A stretch of DNA of 30,413 bases from DASZTV01 sp036267875 (GTDB lineage: Bacteria; Actinomycetota; Actinomycetes; JAFAQI01): contig DATAVE010000187.1 in the NCBI GenBank assembly GCA_036267875.1, positions 1 to 30,413 on the forward strand. The letters are read 5' to 3'. A program made the position numbers and the translations under genes. Each line of letters begins with the position of its first letter. The stretch's first letter is position 1. Shown here piece after piece: positions 6,708-15,609 of this stretch. Under the pieces are notes generated by a model. That model worked only from the letters and a program-made list of their open reading frames with translations. It had not been told where the DNA came from and ran no database searches.

Positions 6708-9700
6708 GTGAGTTCCTTCGGCAAGGCGACGACGGAGTGGTTCGCGTCGTCCTTCGTTGCCGCGACGCCCGCGCAGACCGGTGCGTGGGAAGCGATCGCG
6801 ACGGGCGGGCATGCGCTCGTCATCGCACCGACCGGCTCAGGCAAGACGCTCGCCGCATTCCTCTCCGCGCTGGACCGACTGACGACCACGCCACGACCCA
6901 AAGACGCAGCGGCGCGCTGCCGGGTCATCTACATCAGTCCGCTGAAGGCGCTCGCGGTCGACGTCGAGCGCAACCTGCGCGCGCCACTCGCCGGCATCCG
7001 TCATGCCGCCGGGCGACTCGGAGTCGACACCACCGACGTAGCCATCGCGATGCGCACCGGTGACACGAAAGCGGAAGATCGACGCGCGTTCGCGAAGCAC
7101 TCTGCCGACATTCTGATCACCACCCCCGAGTCGCTCTACCTGCTGCTGACCAGCCAGGCGCGCGAGGTACTCGGCAACGTCGACACCGTCATCGTTGACG
7201 AGGTCCACGCGCTTGCAGGCACCAAACGCGGCACCCATCTCGCGCTCTCGCTGGAACGACTCGACGCCCGGCTGGCCTCCCCCGCGCAGCGCATCGGGCT
7301 GTCCGCGACCGTACGACCGACCGAGGAGGTCGCGACCTTCCTCGCCGGCGGACGGCCAGTGACAATCGTTCAGCCACCCTCCACCAAGACGATCGAGGTC
7401 GGCGTCGTCGTACCGGTCGAGGACATGACGGAGCCGGGAACCGACACCGCGAGCATCTGGCCCGCGGTTGACGACCGGATCACCGACCTGATCGAGTCCC
7501 ATCGCTCGACGATCGTCTTCACGAACGGTCGCCGACTCGCCGAGCGGCTGACTACCCACATCAACGAACTCGCGCTAGAGCGCGGACACGAGTCGACGAT
7601 CGCCCGCGCACACCACGGCAGCGTCAGTCACGAGCAACGAGCCATCACCGAGGACGCCCTCAAGCGCGGCGACCTGCCCTGCGTCGTCGCGACGTCGAGT
7701 CTCGAGCTCGGCATCGACATGGGCGCGGTCGACCTCGTCGTCCAGGTGGGCTCGCCGCCCTCGGTGGCGAGCGGACTTCAACGAATCGGGCGAGCCGGAC
7801 ACCAGGTCGGTGCACCGAGCGTGGGTGTGATGTTCCCCAAGCACCGCGGCGATCTGGTCGCGAGCGCGGTGACGGCGGAGCGGATCCAGAGTGGCGCGAT
7901 CGAGTCGCTGGCGATGCCGCGCAACCCGCTCGACGTACTGGCTCAGCAAATCGTCGCCATGCTCGCGATGGACGACTGGTCGGTAGCCGACGTCGGTGAC
8001 CTGGTACGCCGGGCCGCACCGTTCTCGGCACTGCCCGACTCCGCGCTCAACGCGACCCTCGACATGCTGGCCGGCCGCTACCCGAGTGACGAGTTCGCCG
8101 AGCTCCGACCGCGCATCGTGTGGGACCGCACCACCGACCAGCTGACCGGCCGACCCGGTGCACAACGCCTCGCGGTGACCAGCGGCGGCACCATCCCCGA
8201 CCGCGGCCTGTTCGGCGTCTACCTCGCGGGGTCCACGGGCCGGGTCGGCGAGCTCGACGAAGAGATGGTCTACGAGTCGCGAGTAGGAGAGGTGTTCACT
8301 CTCGGCTCCTCGAGCTGGCGGATCGACGACATCACCCACGACCGCGTGATCGTCTCGCCGGCTCCCGGTCAGCCCGGCAAGATGCCGTTCTGGCACGGCG
8401 ACTCGATCGGCCGGCCGCTCGAGCTCGGTCGGGCGATGGGCGAGTTCGTCCGCGAGCTGCATCGAGTCGGTCCCGCGCAGGCGCGCGAGCGTCTGGCCGC
8501 GATCGGCTTCGACGAGTGGGGCACCGACAACACGCTGCGCTACCTCGACGAGCAGCGAACGGCGACCGGACATCTCCCGGACGACCGCACGATCGTCGTC
8601 GAGCGATTCCGTGACGAGCTCGGTGACTGGCGCGTCGTCGTGCACTCACCGTTCGGTGCGCGCGTTCACGCGCCCTGGGCGCTCGCGCTCGGCTGCGTGC
8701 TTCGTGAGCGCACCGGGGTCGACGTTCAGGTCATGCATGCCGATGACGGAATCGTCATCCGGCTGCCCGATACCGACGAGCCTCCCCCGGCCGACCTGGC
8801 CCTGCTCGACCCCGACGACATCGAGGCCATCGTCACGCGCGAGCTCGGTGGGTCCGCCCTGTTCGCCTCACGATTCCGCGAATGCGCGGCCCGCTCGTTG
8901 TTGCTCCCCACCCGATCTCCCGGCAAGCGCACCCCGCTGTGGCAGCAGCGACAGCGTTCGGCGCAGTTGCTCGGCGTAGCAGCGCGCTACGGTGAGTTCC
9001 CCGTCGCGCTCGAGACGATGCGCGAATGCCTACAGGATGTCTTCGATCTGCCTGGGCTCATCGCACTGCTGCGTGAGATCGCGGGCCGATCGGTTCGCGT
9101 GGTCGACGTCGAGACGTCGCAGCCTTCTCCGTACGCGCGGAGTTTGCTCTTCGACTACGTCGGCGCCTTCATGTACGAGGGTGATCAGCCGCTCGCCGAA
9201 CGACGGGCTGCCGCCCTCGCTCTCGACACGACGCTGCTTGCCGAGCTGCTGGGTACGGCAGAGCTTCGCGAGCTGCTCGACGCCGATGCCGTCGCCGAGG
9301 TCGAGACCGAGCTCGCCTGGCTCACCCCGTCTCGGCGGATCGTCGATGTCGAGGGCGTCGCTGACGCGTTGCGGGTGCTCGGTGACCTCACGACCGCCGA
9401 GCTGCTGCAACGCGGCGCATTGCCGGCGATGTTGGCCGACCTGGAAGACCGCCGCCGCGCGATCCGGGTTCGGATCGCTGGTGAGGAACGCTGGCTCGCC
9501 GTCGAGGACGCATCTCGGGTGCGTGATGCACTCGGCGTTCCGCTCCCGGTCGGCGTTCCCGACGCATTTACCGAACCAGTCGCCGAGCCGCTCGCCGATC
9601 TCGTGTCACGGTTCGCGCGTCGCCACGGCCCGTTCCATACCGAAGAGGTCGCGGCGAGGTTCGGGCTCGGGCCCGCCGTCGTGCACAGCGAGCTGTCACG

Positions 9701-11039
9701 GCTGCTTGCGGTTGGACGCGTTGTCCGAGGCGAGTTCCGGCCGGGTGGACTTGGCACCGAGTGGTGCGACCCGGATGTGTTGCGCACCTTGCGCCGTCGA
9801 TCCATGGCGAAGCTGCGCGGCGAGATCGAGGCGGTGCCGCAAGCTGCCCTTGCGAGGTTCCTTCCGGCCTGGCAGGGAGTCGGCCCACACTCCGCTCGCG
9901 GTCTGGACGCGCTGGCGCGAGCAATCGAGCAGCTCGGTGGCGTCGCCGTCCCGGCATCGGCCCTCGAACAGGTGATCCTGGCTGGCCGGGTGAGCGACTA
10001 TTCGCCCGCGATGCTTGACGAGCTGACGGCCCGCGGCGACGTCGTGTGGGCAGGGCAGGGCGGACTTCCGGGTGGCGACGGGTGGGTCAGCATCGCTCTC
10101 GCCGAGACCGCGCCCCTGCTGTTGCCGATCGCCGACGACAGCGCGGTCGGCGACGACGCACGCCAGGTCCTCGACCTGCTCGCCTCGGGTGGTGCGCTGT
10201 TCTTTCGTGACATCGCAGCCCGGTTGCCCGATCTCGACCACAAGGCGTTGACCACCGCTCTGTGGGACCTGGTCTGGAGCGGTCACGCGACCAATGACAC
10301 GCTCGCTCCGCTGCGGGCCGCGCTCTCCGGTCCGGCAACCCGGCGCAGCAGTGCCCGGCCGGTCCGAACCCACCGGGCCATGCCGCGGATCGCGGCTCCG
10401 ACGACCGTCGGACGCTGGTCGCTCCTCGGCGCGCGTGACACCGACCCAACCCGGCGCAGCCATGCGCTGGCTGAGGCATTGCTCGACCGCCACGGAATCG
10501 TGACCCGCGGCGCCGTCGTCGCCGAACGCACGAGTGGTGGCTTCGCCGCGGCGTACCCCGTGCTCAAGGCCTTCGAGGACACCGGACGCTGTCGCCGCGG
10601 CTACTTCGTCGAGGGCCTTGGCGGCGCGCAGTTCGCAATCCCTGCGGCGGTCGACCGGATGCGCAGCCTCGGCTCATCAGGCGCGCTCGTCCTCGCAGCG
10701 ACCGACCCGGCCAATGCCTATGGCGCGGCACTGCGATGGCCGGACCACGAAGGCGGACACCGCCCCGGCCGCAAAGCGGGAGCCCTCGCCGTACTGGTCG
10801 ACGGCGAGTTGTGTCTGTACGTCGAGCGGGGCGGCAAGTCGCTGCTGTCCTGGTCTGACGATCCCGAAGTGATCCAACCCGCCGCCGACGCCCTTGCACT
10901 TGCCGTGCGTGATGGGATGCTCGGCAAGCTCGCCGTCGAGCGGGCAGATGGCAGCTCGGTCCTCGACACCCCGCTCGCCGAAGCACTTCAGACCGCAGGG
11001 TTCCGACCGACTCCGCGCGGGCTACGGCTGCGTGCCTGA
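6708..11039 (+). CDS. lhr: Lhr-family ATP-dependent DNA helicase
   Basis: A 1443-residue large superfamily-2 helicase, probably a 3'-to-5' DNA translocase in DNA repair by homology to mycobacterial Lhr. From the N-terminus: a Q-type motif (TPAQTGAW, 20-27), Walker A PTGSGKT (41-47), DEVH near 164-167, LSATVRP, TSSLELGIDMG and QRIGRAGH (about 358-365). The winged-helix region has AMPRNPLDVLAQQIVAML, followed by the DEAD/H-associated domain and the long Lhr C-terminal domain. I chose the GTG at 6708 because the open extension upstream has no similarity and crosses the divergent DUF3046 gene. An ATG at 6700 opens a three-codon frame (ATGACGGAGTGA) whose stop overlaps this GTG. The gene lies 8 nt before nei2 and is very likely co-transcribed with it. 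Confidence 0.96.
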   Translation: MSSFGKATTEWFASSFVAATPAQTGAWEAIATGGHALVIAPTGSGKTLAAFLSALDRLTTTPRPKDAAARCRVIYISPLKALAVDVERNLRAPLAGIRHAAGRLGVDTTDVAIAMRTGDTKAEDRRAFAKHSADILITTPESLYLLLTSQAREVLGNVDTVIVDEVHALAGTKRGTHLALSLERLDARLASPAQRIGLSATVRPTEEVATFLAGGRPVTIVQPPSTKTIEVGVVVPVEDMTEPGTDTASIWPAVDDRITDLIESHRSTIVFTNGRRLAERLTTHINELALERGHESTIARAHHGSVSHEQRAITEDALKRGDLPCVVATSSLELGIDMGAVDLVVQVGSPPSVASGLQRIGRAGHQVGAPSVGVMFPKHRGDLVASAVTAERIQSGAIESLAMPRNPLDVLAQQIVAMLAMDDWSVADVGDLVRRAAPFSALPDSALNATLDMLAGRYPSDEFAELRPRIVWDRTTDQLTGRPGAQRLAVTSGGTIPDRGLFGVYLAGSTGRVGELDEEMVYESRVGEVFTLGSSSWRIDDITHDRVIVSPAPGQPGKMPFWHGDSIGRPLELGRAMGEFVRELHRVGPAQARERLAAIGFDEWGTDNTLRYLDEQRTATGHLPDDRTIVVERFRDELGDWRVVVHSPFGARVHAPWALALGCVLRERTGVDVQVMHADDGIVIRLPDTDEPPPADLALLDPDDIEAIVTRELGGSALFASRFRECAARSLLLPTRSPGKRTPLWQQRQRSAQLLGVAARYGEFPVALETMRECLQDVFDLPGLIALLREIAGRSVRVVDVETSQPSPYARSLLFDYVGAFMYEGDQPLAERRAAALALDTTLLAELLGTAELRELLDADAVAEVETELAWLTPSRRIVDVEGVADALRVLGDLTTAELLQRGALPAMLADLEDRRRAIRVRIAGEERWLAVEDASRVRDALGVPLPVGVPDAFTEPVAEPLADLVSRFARRHGPFHTEEVAARFGLGPAVVHSELSRLLAVGRVVRGEFRPGGLGTEWCDPDVLRTLRRRSMAKLRGEIEAVPQAALARFLPAWQGVGPHSARGLDALARAIEQLGGVAVPASALEQVILAGRVSDYSPAMLDELTARGDVVWAGQGGLPGGDGWVSIALAETAPLLLPIADDSAVGDDARQVLDLLASGGALFFRDIAARLPDLDHKALTTALWDLVWSGHATNDTLAPLRAALSGPATRRSSARPVRTHRAMPRIAAPTTVGRWSLLGARDTDPTRRSHALAEALLDRHGIVTRGAVVAERTSGGFAAAYPVLKAFEDTGRCRRGYFVEGLGGAQFAIPAAVDRMRSLGSSGALVLAATDPANAYGAALRWPDHEGGHRPGRKAGALAVLVDGELCLYVERGGKSLLSWSDDPEVIQPAADALALAVRDGMLGKLAVERADGSSVLDTPLAEALQTAGFRPTPRGLRLRA

Positions 11040-11047
11040 AGGCGACT

Positions 11048-11839
11048 GTGCCTGAGGGAGACACCGTCTGGCGTGCCGCGAAGCGGATGCATGATGCGCT
11101 CGCCGGCGACGTCATCACCGTGTCGGACTTCCGCGTCCCGCGCCTGGCGACGGCGGATCTCACCGGACGCCAGGTCCTCGAGGTCGTGCCGCGAGGGAAG
11201 CATCTGCTCACCCGAATCGATGGCGGTCTGACGCTGCATACACACTTGGAGATGGACGGCAGCTGGCGCGTATTCAACGCCGGAGAACGCTGGAGCGGTG
11301 GTCCTGCGCACGAGATTCGCATCGTGCTCGGAACCGAACGACGTACGGCGGTGGGCTATCGGATCCCGGTCATCGACCTCGTCGAGACGGTGGACGAGCC
11401 GGCGGTCGTCGGGCATCTCGGCCCTGACCTGCTCGACTCCGAGTTCGACGCCACCGAGGCATTGCGTCGACTCGAGGCGATGCCCGACGTCGGGATCGCC
11501 GACGCACTGCTCGACCAGCGCAATCTCGCCGGCATCGGCAACGTCTACAAGTCCGAGGTCCTGTTTCTATCCGGCGTCGACCCGTGGACGCGAACCGGCA
11601 ACGTGGCCGACCTCTCCAAGATGGTCGACCTGGCTCGGCGGCTGATGGTCGCCAACCGAGATCGCGAAACCCGCGTCACCACCGGCGTTCGTCGCCCCGG
11701 CGAGCAGACCTGGGTCTACGGCCGTGCCGGACGGCCATGCCGACGCTGCGGCACTGCGGTCAGTCGCCGGATCCAGGGTGACCAGGGACGCGAGCGAGTG
11801 ACGTTCTGGTGTCCGACCTGTCAGCCCGCGAGTCGTTAG
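11048..11839 (+). CDS. nei2: Fpg/Nei-family DNA glycosylase (endonuclease VIII, Nei2-like)
   Basis: Bifunctional base-excision enzyme that removes oxidised bases and nicks the strand. The 263-residue protein starts PEGDTVWR after the initiator, giving the catalytic N-terminal proline (P2) and E3. It has a conserved Lys in PRGKHLL (K51), the H2TH segment LLDQRNLAGIGNVYKSE at 154-170 and a zinc finger with C231, C234, C255 and C258. The PEGDT start points to Nei rather than Fpg (PELPE). The GTG at 11048 is fixed by the required proline. It follows lhr by 8 nt; the same pair is adjacent in M. tuberculosis (Rv3296-Rv3297). Confidence 0.93.
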   Translation: MPEGDTVWRAAKRMHDALAGDVITVSDFRVPRLATADLTGRQVLEVVPRGKHLLTRIDGGLTLHTHLEMDGSWRVFNAGERWSGGPAHEIRIVLGTERRTAVGYRIPVIDLVETVDEPAVVGHLGPDLLDSEFDATEALRRLEAMPDVGIADALLDQRNLAGIGNVYKSEVLFLSGVDPWTRTGNVADLSKMVDLARRLMVANRDRETRVTTGVRRPGEQTWVYGRAGRPCRRCGTAVSRRIQGDQGRERVTFWCPTCQPASR

Positions 11840-11876
11840 ACAGGAGTGTTGCAGGTAGGACTCTGGGTAACGCCCT

Positions 11877-11967
11877 CGGCTCGAAGTAGCACATGAAGTC
11901 CGGTTGGTGATGCCGTTATGTTCCGGCTGTCCGATTCGAGAGCGACTTGGTGTGCTACTTCGAACCG
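11877..11967. repeat. 24-nt inverted repeat in the nei2/tetR convergent gap
   Basis: The arms at 11877-11900 and 11944-11967 are inverted copies matching at 21 of 24 positions; the core TCGAAGTAGCACA (13 nt) is perfect. The spacer is 43 nt. The repeat fills the middle of the 174-nt gap between two converging genes, which holds no gene. No T-tract follows either arm. It could be a bidirectional terminator, a small mobile-element relic or a protein-binding dyad. Confidence 0.7.
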
Positions 11968-12013
11968 GACGAGATCGCTGGGTCTGCTCTGCCGCGGATG
12001 TTCGTCGGCTGCG

Positions 12014-12601
12014 TCAGGCGGGGCCGGCTGTGATGCCTGCCGCAACGATCGATGCCTGAGCCGTCGCGTCGCTCGCGGGTGAGGCGACGAAGCTGACCAG
12101 CCAGCGCAGCGCGGTATCGATGCCGGCGTTGCTCGTAGCCGCCCCCGAAGCGATAAGCACGTCACGAACCGTCGACCGGGCAAGCCGCCAGAGCGCGTGG
12201 TCGCTCGGCGTCATGAGTACGGCGAGCGTCGCGGGCTCGTCGGCCGCGATCCGGCGAAGCGCAGGGTGTGCGCCGATCCGTTCCGCAGCCAGCGCGAGCG
12301 CCTCGGCGAGGTCCTCACGCGCGGCCATTCCACACTCGGCGGCAAGACTGCGAATCCCGGCATCGATAGCGGCCTCGTAGACCGCCTCCTTGGCGCGGAA
12401 GTGGTTGTAGAGCGTGCCCTTTGCGATTCCGGCGAGCGAGGCGATGTCGGCCATCGTCGCCTTGCGGGCACCGTGCTTCTCGACAGCGCGTGAGGCGCCA
12501 TCGAGCACCGCGGCTCGGGTACGCGCCATCGCATTGCCGGCACGCGAATGCACGCCGGCCTCACGAACGGGCGCCGCAGATGCGAAATGAGGTGAAGCCA
12601 T
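12014..12601 (-). CDS. TetR-family transcriptional regulator
   Basis: A 195-residue protein. The N-terminal helix-turn-helix ATMADIASLAGIAKGTLYNHF (48-68) is a standard TetR DNA-binding domain; the C-terminal half is an Ala-rich helical ligand/dimer domain of no recognised class. An inner ATG at 12529 (MARTRAAVLDG) would give a 171-residue protein starting nearer the domain, so the first 24 residues are uncertain. It begins 15 nt after clgR and is probably in the same unit. In mycobacteria pspA-type genes follow clgR, so this neighbour is different. Target and effector are unknown. Confidence 0.88.
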   Translation of the reverse strand: MASPHFASAAPVREAGVHSRAGNAMARTRAAVLDGASRAVEKHGARKATMADIASLAGIAKGTLYNHFRAKEAVYEAAIDAGIRSLAAECGMAAREDLAEALALAAERIGAHPALRRIAADEPATLAVLMTPSDHALWRLARSTVRDVLIASGAATSNAGIDTALRWLVSFVASPASDATAQASIVAAGITAGPA

Positions 12602-12616
12602 GGACAGCGTCGAGGA

Positions 12617-13045
12617 CTACGCCGCGACGATGTGCTTGACGCCGAATCCGAGACTCGCCACCGGGACGGCCGGCTCGGTCTGCGGTCGCGCGGGGTGATG
12701 CGCCGGAATGCCGGCAACCGGCCGGACCGATACCTGCGGCACCGGCAAGCCCATCGGCGACCGAGGCACCGCCGTAGCGGCGAAGCCGACCGGTGCGAGC
12801 CGGACGCGACGCTCCTCGCGAGCCAGGTCCTCGCTGACCTCGCGGAGTACGTCGGACAGGCTCACCTCGAGTGCTCCACAGATCGCCGCGAGCAGCTCGC
12901 TCGAAGCCTCCTTGCGACCGCGCTCGACCTCGGAGAGGTAACCGAGGGAGACGCCGGCCGATGTACTGACATCACGCAGCGTGCGTGACTGACGGATGCG
13001 GTGACGGCGAAGAACATCGCCGAGCAGACGACGCAGCAGGACCAT
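12617..13045 (-). CDS. clgR: XRE-family regulator ClgR
   Basis: A 142-residue helix-turn-helix protein. RTLRDVSTSAGVSLGYLSEVERGRKEASSELLAAIC (21-56) is the typical ClgR DNA-binding region, and its place after pgsA-cinA supports the name. ClgR activates clp protease and other proteolysis or stress genes in actinobacteria. The protein ends in Val-Ala-Ala; in Streptomyces a C-terminal Ala-Ala makes ClgR a Clp substrate, so the same turnover is plausible here. The middle (about 75-140) is proline-rich and low complexity. The ATG is 9 nt beyond the cinA stop, with TAACTT 6 nt upstream as a possible separate promoter. Confidence 0.9.
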   Translation of the reverse strand: MVLLRRLLGDVLRRHRIRQSRTLRDVSTSAGVSLGYLSEVERGRKEASSELLAAICGALEVSLSDVLREVSEDLAREERRVRLAPVGFAATAVPRSPMGLPVPQVSVRPVAGIPAHHPARPQTEPAVPVASLGFGVKHIVAA

Positions 13046-13051
13046 CCATCA

Positions 13052-13057
13052 AAGTTA
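13052..13057 (-). promoter_or_regulatory. Possible -10 box (TAACTT) for clgR
   Basis: TAACTT lies 6 nt before the clgR ATG and includes the cinA stop codon TAA. It would allow clgR to be expressed apart from the operon. The overlap with a stop codon makes a chance match more likely. Confidence 0.3.
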
Positions 13058-13552
13058 CTCGCCGTCGGCAAGCCGTGCGTTAAGAACGTGCAACCCCTCT
13101 CGACATGCCGCCACTCTGATCACATCCCGCTCGCCTGACAGCAGGAGCGACACGACTGACGTCGCAGCGGGGCCCGCGATCGCGACATAGACGGTCCCGA
13201 CCTGCTTGCCGTCCTGCGGCTCAGGTCCGGCGACTCCGGTAAACGCCAGCCCCCACGTCGCGCCAAGCCGGGCGCGCACACCCTCGGCCATCGCGCCCGC
13301 GACCTTCGGGTCGACCGCACCGCGGTCTGCCAACAACGCAGCCGGCACGCCGAGCAACTCGTGCTTGAGTTCAGTCGCGTAGCTGATGACCCCACCGCGA
13401 TACGACGCAGAGGCACCCGGCACCGCGGTGATCACCGCGCCGACGAGTCCACCGGTGAGCGACTCGGCAGTTGCGAGGGTCTCGCCCCGCTCGCCGAGCA
13501 GCTCGAGCGCGGCCGCGGCGAGTGCGTTTAGTTCTGCCGCAGCCGCTTCCAT
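13055..13552 (-). CDS. cinA: CinA C-terminal-domain protein (nicotinamide-nucleotide amidase, PncC type)
   Basis: A 165-residue stand-alone CinA C-terminal domain. Such proteins deamidate NMN to nicotinate mononucleotide. Key motifs are TAESLTGGLVGAVIT (28-42) and FTGVAGPEPQDGKQVGTVYVAIAG. The ATG at 13552 gives the usual length, with GAGGG just upstream; the frame stays open to 13828, but that extension lies antisense-free inside pgsA and lacks similarity. The start overlaps pgsA by 25 nt, so it is coupled to it. The N-terminal molybdopterin-binding-like domain of full CinA is absent, as in many actinobacteria. Confidence 0.92.
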   Translation of the reverse strand: MEAAAAELNALAAAALELLGERGETLATAESLTGGLVGAVITAVPGASASYRGGVISYATELKHELLGVPAALLADRGAVDPKVAGAMAEGVRARLGATWGLAFTGVAGPEPQDGKQVGTVYVAIAGPAATSVVSLLLSGERDVIRVAACREGLHVLNARLADGE

Positions 13553-14190
13553 GCCGCCCTCGCACTGGTACGCCGAAGGCGTACTGCCTTCGAGATGTAG
13601 TCGATGCCGGTGGCAACCGTCAGGACGAGGGCGAGTCCCATCACCCAAAACCGCGCAGATGCCCACACTCCGTGAAGCGGGAGGACGTAGAAGCCGATCG
13701 CGATGTTCTGCACGAGGGTCTTGGCCTTGCCGCCTCGACTGGCTGGGATCACCCCGTGGCGAATCACTACGACGCGGAGCACGGTGATGCCGAGCTCGCG
13801 GACCAGCACCACAACCGCAACCCACCACGGCAGGTCGCCCAGCGCACAGAGCCCGAGCAACGCAGCACCGGTGAGCGCCTTGTCGGCAATCGGATCTGCG
13901 ATCTTGCCGAGATCGGTGACGAGGTTGCGTCGTCGCGCAAGATCCCCGTCAACCAGATCGGTGACGCAAGCAGTTGCAAAGGCGACGAACGCCCATTCAC
14001 GCCATCCGGTCGAGTGACCACCGTGCCCGACCAGGAAGACGACGAATAGGGGGATGAGCAGGAGCCGAACTCCGGTGAGGATGTTGGCGATGTTCCAGAT
14101 CGGCGCGCCGCTGACCGGATCGCCCATCTGGTCGGGCTTGGGCTGCGGCGGATGCAGCCGTGGAATGCCCGGCGGGAGCGTCCCGCTCAC
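13528..14190 (-). CDS. pgsA: CDP-alcohol phosphatidyltransferase, probably PgsA
   Basis: A 220-residue integral membrane enzyme, most likely making phosphatidylglycerophosphate from CDP-diacylglycerol and glycerol-3-phosphate. The family signature DGxxARx8GxxxDxxxD is complete: D81, G82, A85, R86, G95, D99, D103. About five hydrophobic helices surround it. The first 30 residues are proline-rich and may be partly untranslated if M22 is the start. The GTG at 14190 overlaps the rimO stop as GTGA, which supports the longer form. The position between rimO and cinA is typical for actinobacterial pgsA. Confidence 0.92.
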   Translation of the reverse strand: MSGTLPPGIPRLHPPQPKPDQMGDPVSGAPIWNIANILTGVRLLLIPLFVVFLVGHGGHSTGWREWAFVAFATACVTDLVDGDLARRRNLVTDLGKIADPIADKALTGAALLGLCALGDLPWWVAVVVLVRELGITVLRVVVIRHGVIPASRGGKAKTLVQNIAIGFYVLPLHGVWASARFWVMGLALVLTVATGIDYISKAVRLRRTSARAAWKRLRQN

Positions 14191-15578
14191 TGCATCTCAG
14201 AGATCAGCGGCTCGGCGATCAGATCGACCCCGTCCGAGCCAACAGCGACAACCGAGACGATCGATCCGACCTCCGCGCCGCGAAGCCCGAGAATGGTGAC
14301 CGACCCGTCGACCTCGGGTGCCTGATGCTCGGCGCGACCTTCGGCGCCGGCATCGTCGATCGACTCGACCAGCACCTGCAAGGTGTCACCGACGCGGTCT
14401 TCGGCGCGCTGCGAGGTGAGCTCCTCGGCCAGCCCGCTCACCCGCGCGACGCGTTCGGCAACCAAGTCGGCCGAGATCTTGTCGGGCAGCCCGGCGGCTT
14501 CGGTCCCGTCCTCGTCGGAGTAGCCGAAGACGCCGATCGCATCAAGTCCGGCTTCACTCAGGAAGACCTCGAGCTCCGCGACGTCTTCCTCGGTCTCGCC
14601 GGGAAAGCCGACGATGACATTGCTGCGGATGCCTGCCAACGGCGCGCGCAGCCGAATCGCCTCGATCAGATCGATGAAGCGCTCGGTGCCGCCGAACCGG
14701 CGCATCCGGCGAAGCAGCGGCTCACTCGAATGCTGGAACGACACGTCGAAGTACGACGCGACACCCTCGGTCTCTGCAATCGCATCGAGCAGCGTTGGGC
14801 GTACCTCCGCCGGCTGCAGATAGGAGAGCCGCACGCGAAGCACCCCTGGCACCGAAGCGAGTCGCGGCAGCAGCTTCTCGAGAGCCTGGAGGTCGCCGAG
14901 GTCCTTGCCGTACGACGTGGAGTTCTCACTGACGAGGAACAGCTCGCGCGCTCCGTGGTCTGCCAGCCACTGCGCCTCAGCAACGACGTCGTCCGGCGCG
15001 CGCGAGACGAAGGCGCCACGAAACGACGGAATCGCGCAGAACGCGCAGCGACGATCGCAGCCGGACGCGAGCTTCAGCGGCGCAACCGGATCGCCGGACA
15101 ACCTGCGACGGACGACGGCCTTCGGGCCGCCGGCATGGCCCGGGATGCCGATGTCGATCGAGCCACTTGGCCGCTCAGCCGGAGTCAGTGGGAGGAGCGT
15201 GCGACGGTCGCGCGGTTCGTGCGCCGTGAGCGGACGACCAGCGACGACATCGTCGAGCCGCTCGGAGATGTTGGTGTAGTCGTCGAAGCTGAGGACCGCG
15301 ACTTCGGGCAGCTCGCCGGCGAGCCCGGCGCCATAGCGCTCGGCCAGGCAGCCCACGGCGACGACTGGCCGACCGCCGTCAGCTGCGTCGAGCAGCGTCT
15401 CGATGCTGTCGCGCTTCGCGGCCTCGATGAAGCCACAGGTGTTGACCATGACCGCGTCCGCGGCATCCACGTCTTCGGTGAGCTGCCAGCCACCCTGCTC
15501 GAGTCGAGCGGCGAGCTCTTCGGAATCGACTTCGTTACGGCCGCAGCCCAGAGTGACGAGAGCGACTGAGCGGGGCAC
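14187..15578 (-). CDS. rimO: Ribosomal protein S12 methylthiotransferase RimO
   Basis: Radical-SAM enzyme that methylthiolates a conserved aspartate of ribosomal protein S12. The 463-residue protein has the N-terminal cluster cysteines C12, C48 and C77 and the radical-SAM cysteines C174, C178 and C181 (GCDRRCAFC). SNVIVGFPGETEEDV and a C-terminal TRAM-like domain follow. It is paralogous to MiaB at 1776-3185; TLGCGRNEVDSE and SGCDRRCAFCAIPSFRG mark RimO. The GTG at 15578 has TAGGCT 6 nt upstream. A long plus-strand frame opposite this gene (14160-15569) is a codon-bias shadow. Confidence 0.96.
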   Translation of the reverse strand: MPRSVALVTLGCGRNEVDSEELAARLEQGGWQLTEDVDAADAVMVNTCGFIEAAKRDSIETLLDAADGGRPVVAVGCLAERYGAGLAGELPEVAVLSFDDYTNISERLDDVVAGRPLTAHEPRDRRTLLPLTPAERPSGSIDIGIPGHAGGPKAVVRRRLSGDPVAPLKLASGCDRRCAFCAIPSFRGAFVSRAPDDVVAEAQWLADHGARELFLVSENSTSYGKDLGDLQALEKLLPRLASVPGVLRVRLSYLQPAEVRPTLLDAIAETEGVASYFDVSFQHSSEPLLRRMRRFGGTERFIDLIEAIRLRAPLAGIRSNVIVGFPGETEEDVAELEVFLSEAGLDAIGVFGYSDEDGTEAAGLPDKISADLVAERVARVSGLAEELTSQRAEDRVGDTLQVLVESIDDAGAEGRAEHQAPEVDGSVTILGLRGAEVGSIVSVVAVGSDGVDLIAEPLISEMQ

Positions 15579-15584
15579 CGATCC

Positions 15585-15590
15585 AGCCTA
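15585..15590 (-). promoter_or_regulatory. Putative -10 box (TAGGCT) for rimO
   Basis: TAGGCT fits TANNNT and is 6 nt before the rimO GTG, inside the 31-nt gap after the rodZ-like gene. It could give a leaderless internal transcript of rimO-pgsA-cinA-clgR. Confidence 0.4.
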
Positions 15591-15609
15591 GCCATCGACG
15601 GATTCGTGC

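Noticed and set aside
7575..8645. 356-codon minus-strand frame inside lhr
   Set aside because: The same DNA encodes conserved Lhr helicase motifs on the plus strand.
14160..15569. 469-codon plus-strand open frame opposite rimO
   Set aside because: Third-position GC bias makes long antisense frames common; rimO on the other strand has all six cluster cysteines and this frame has no recognisable domain.
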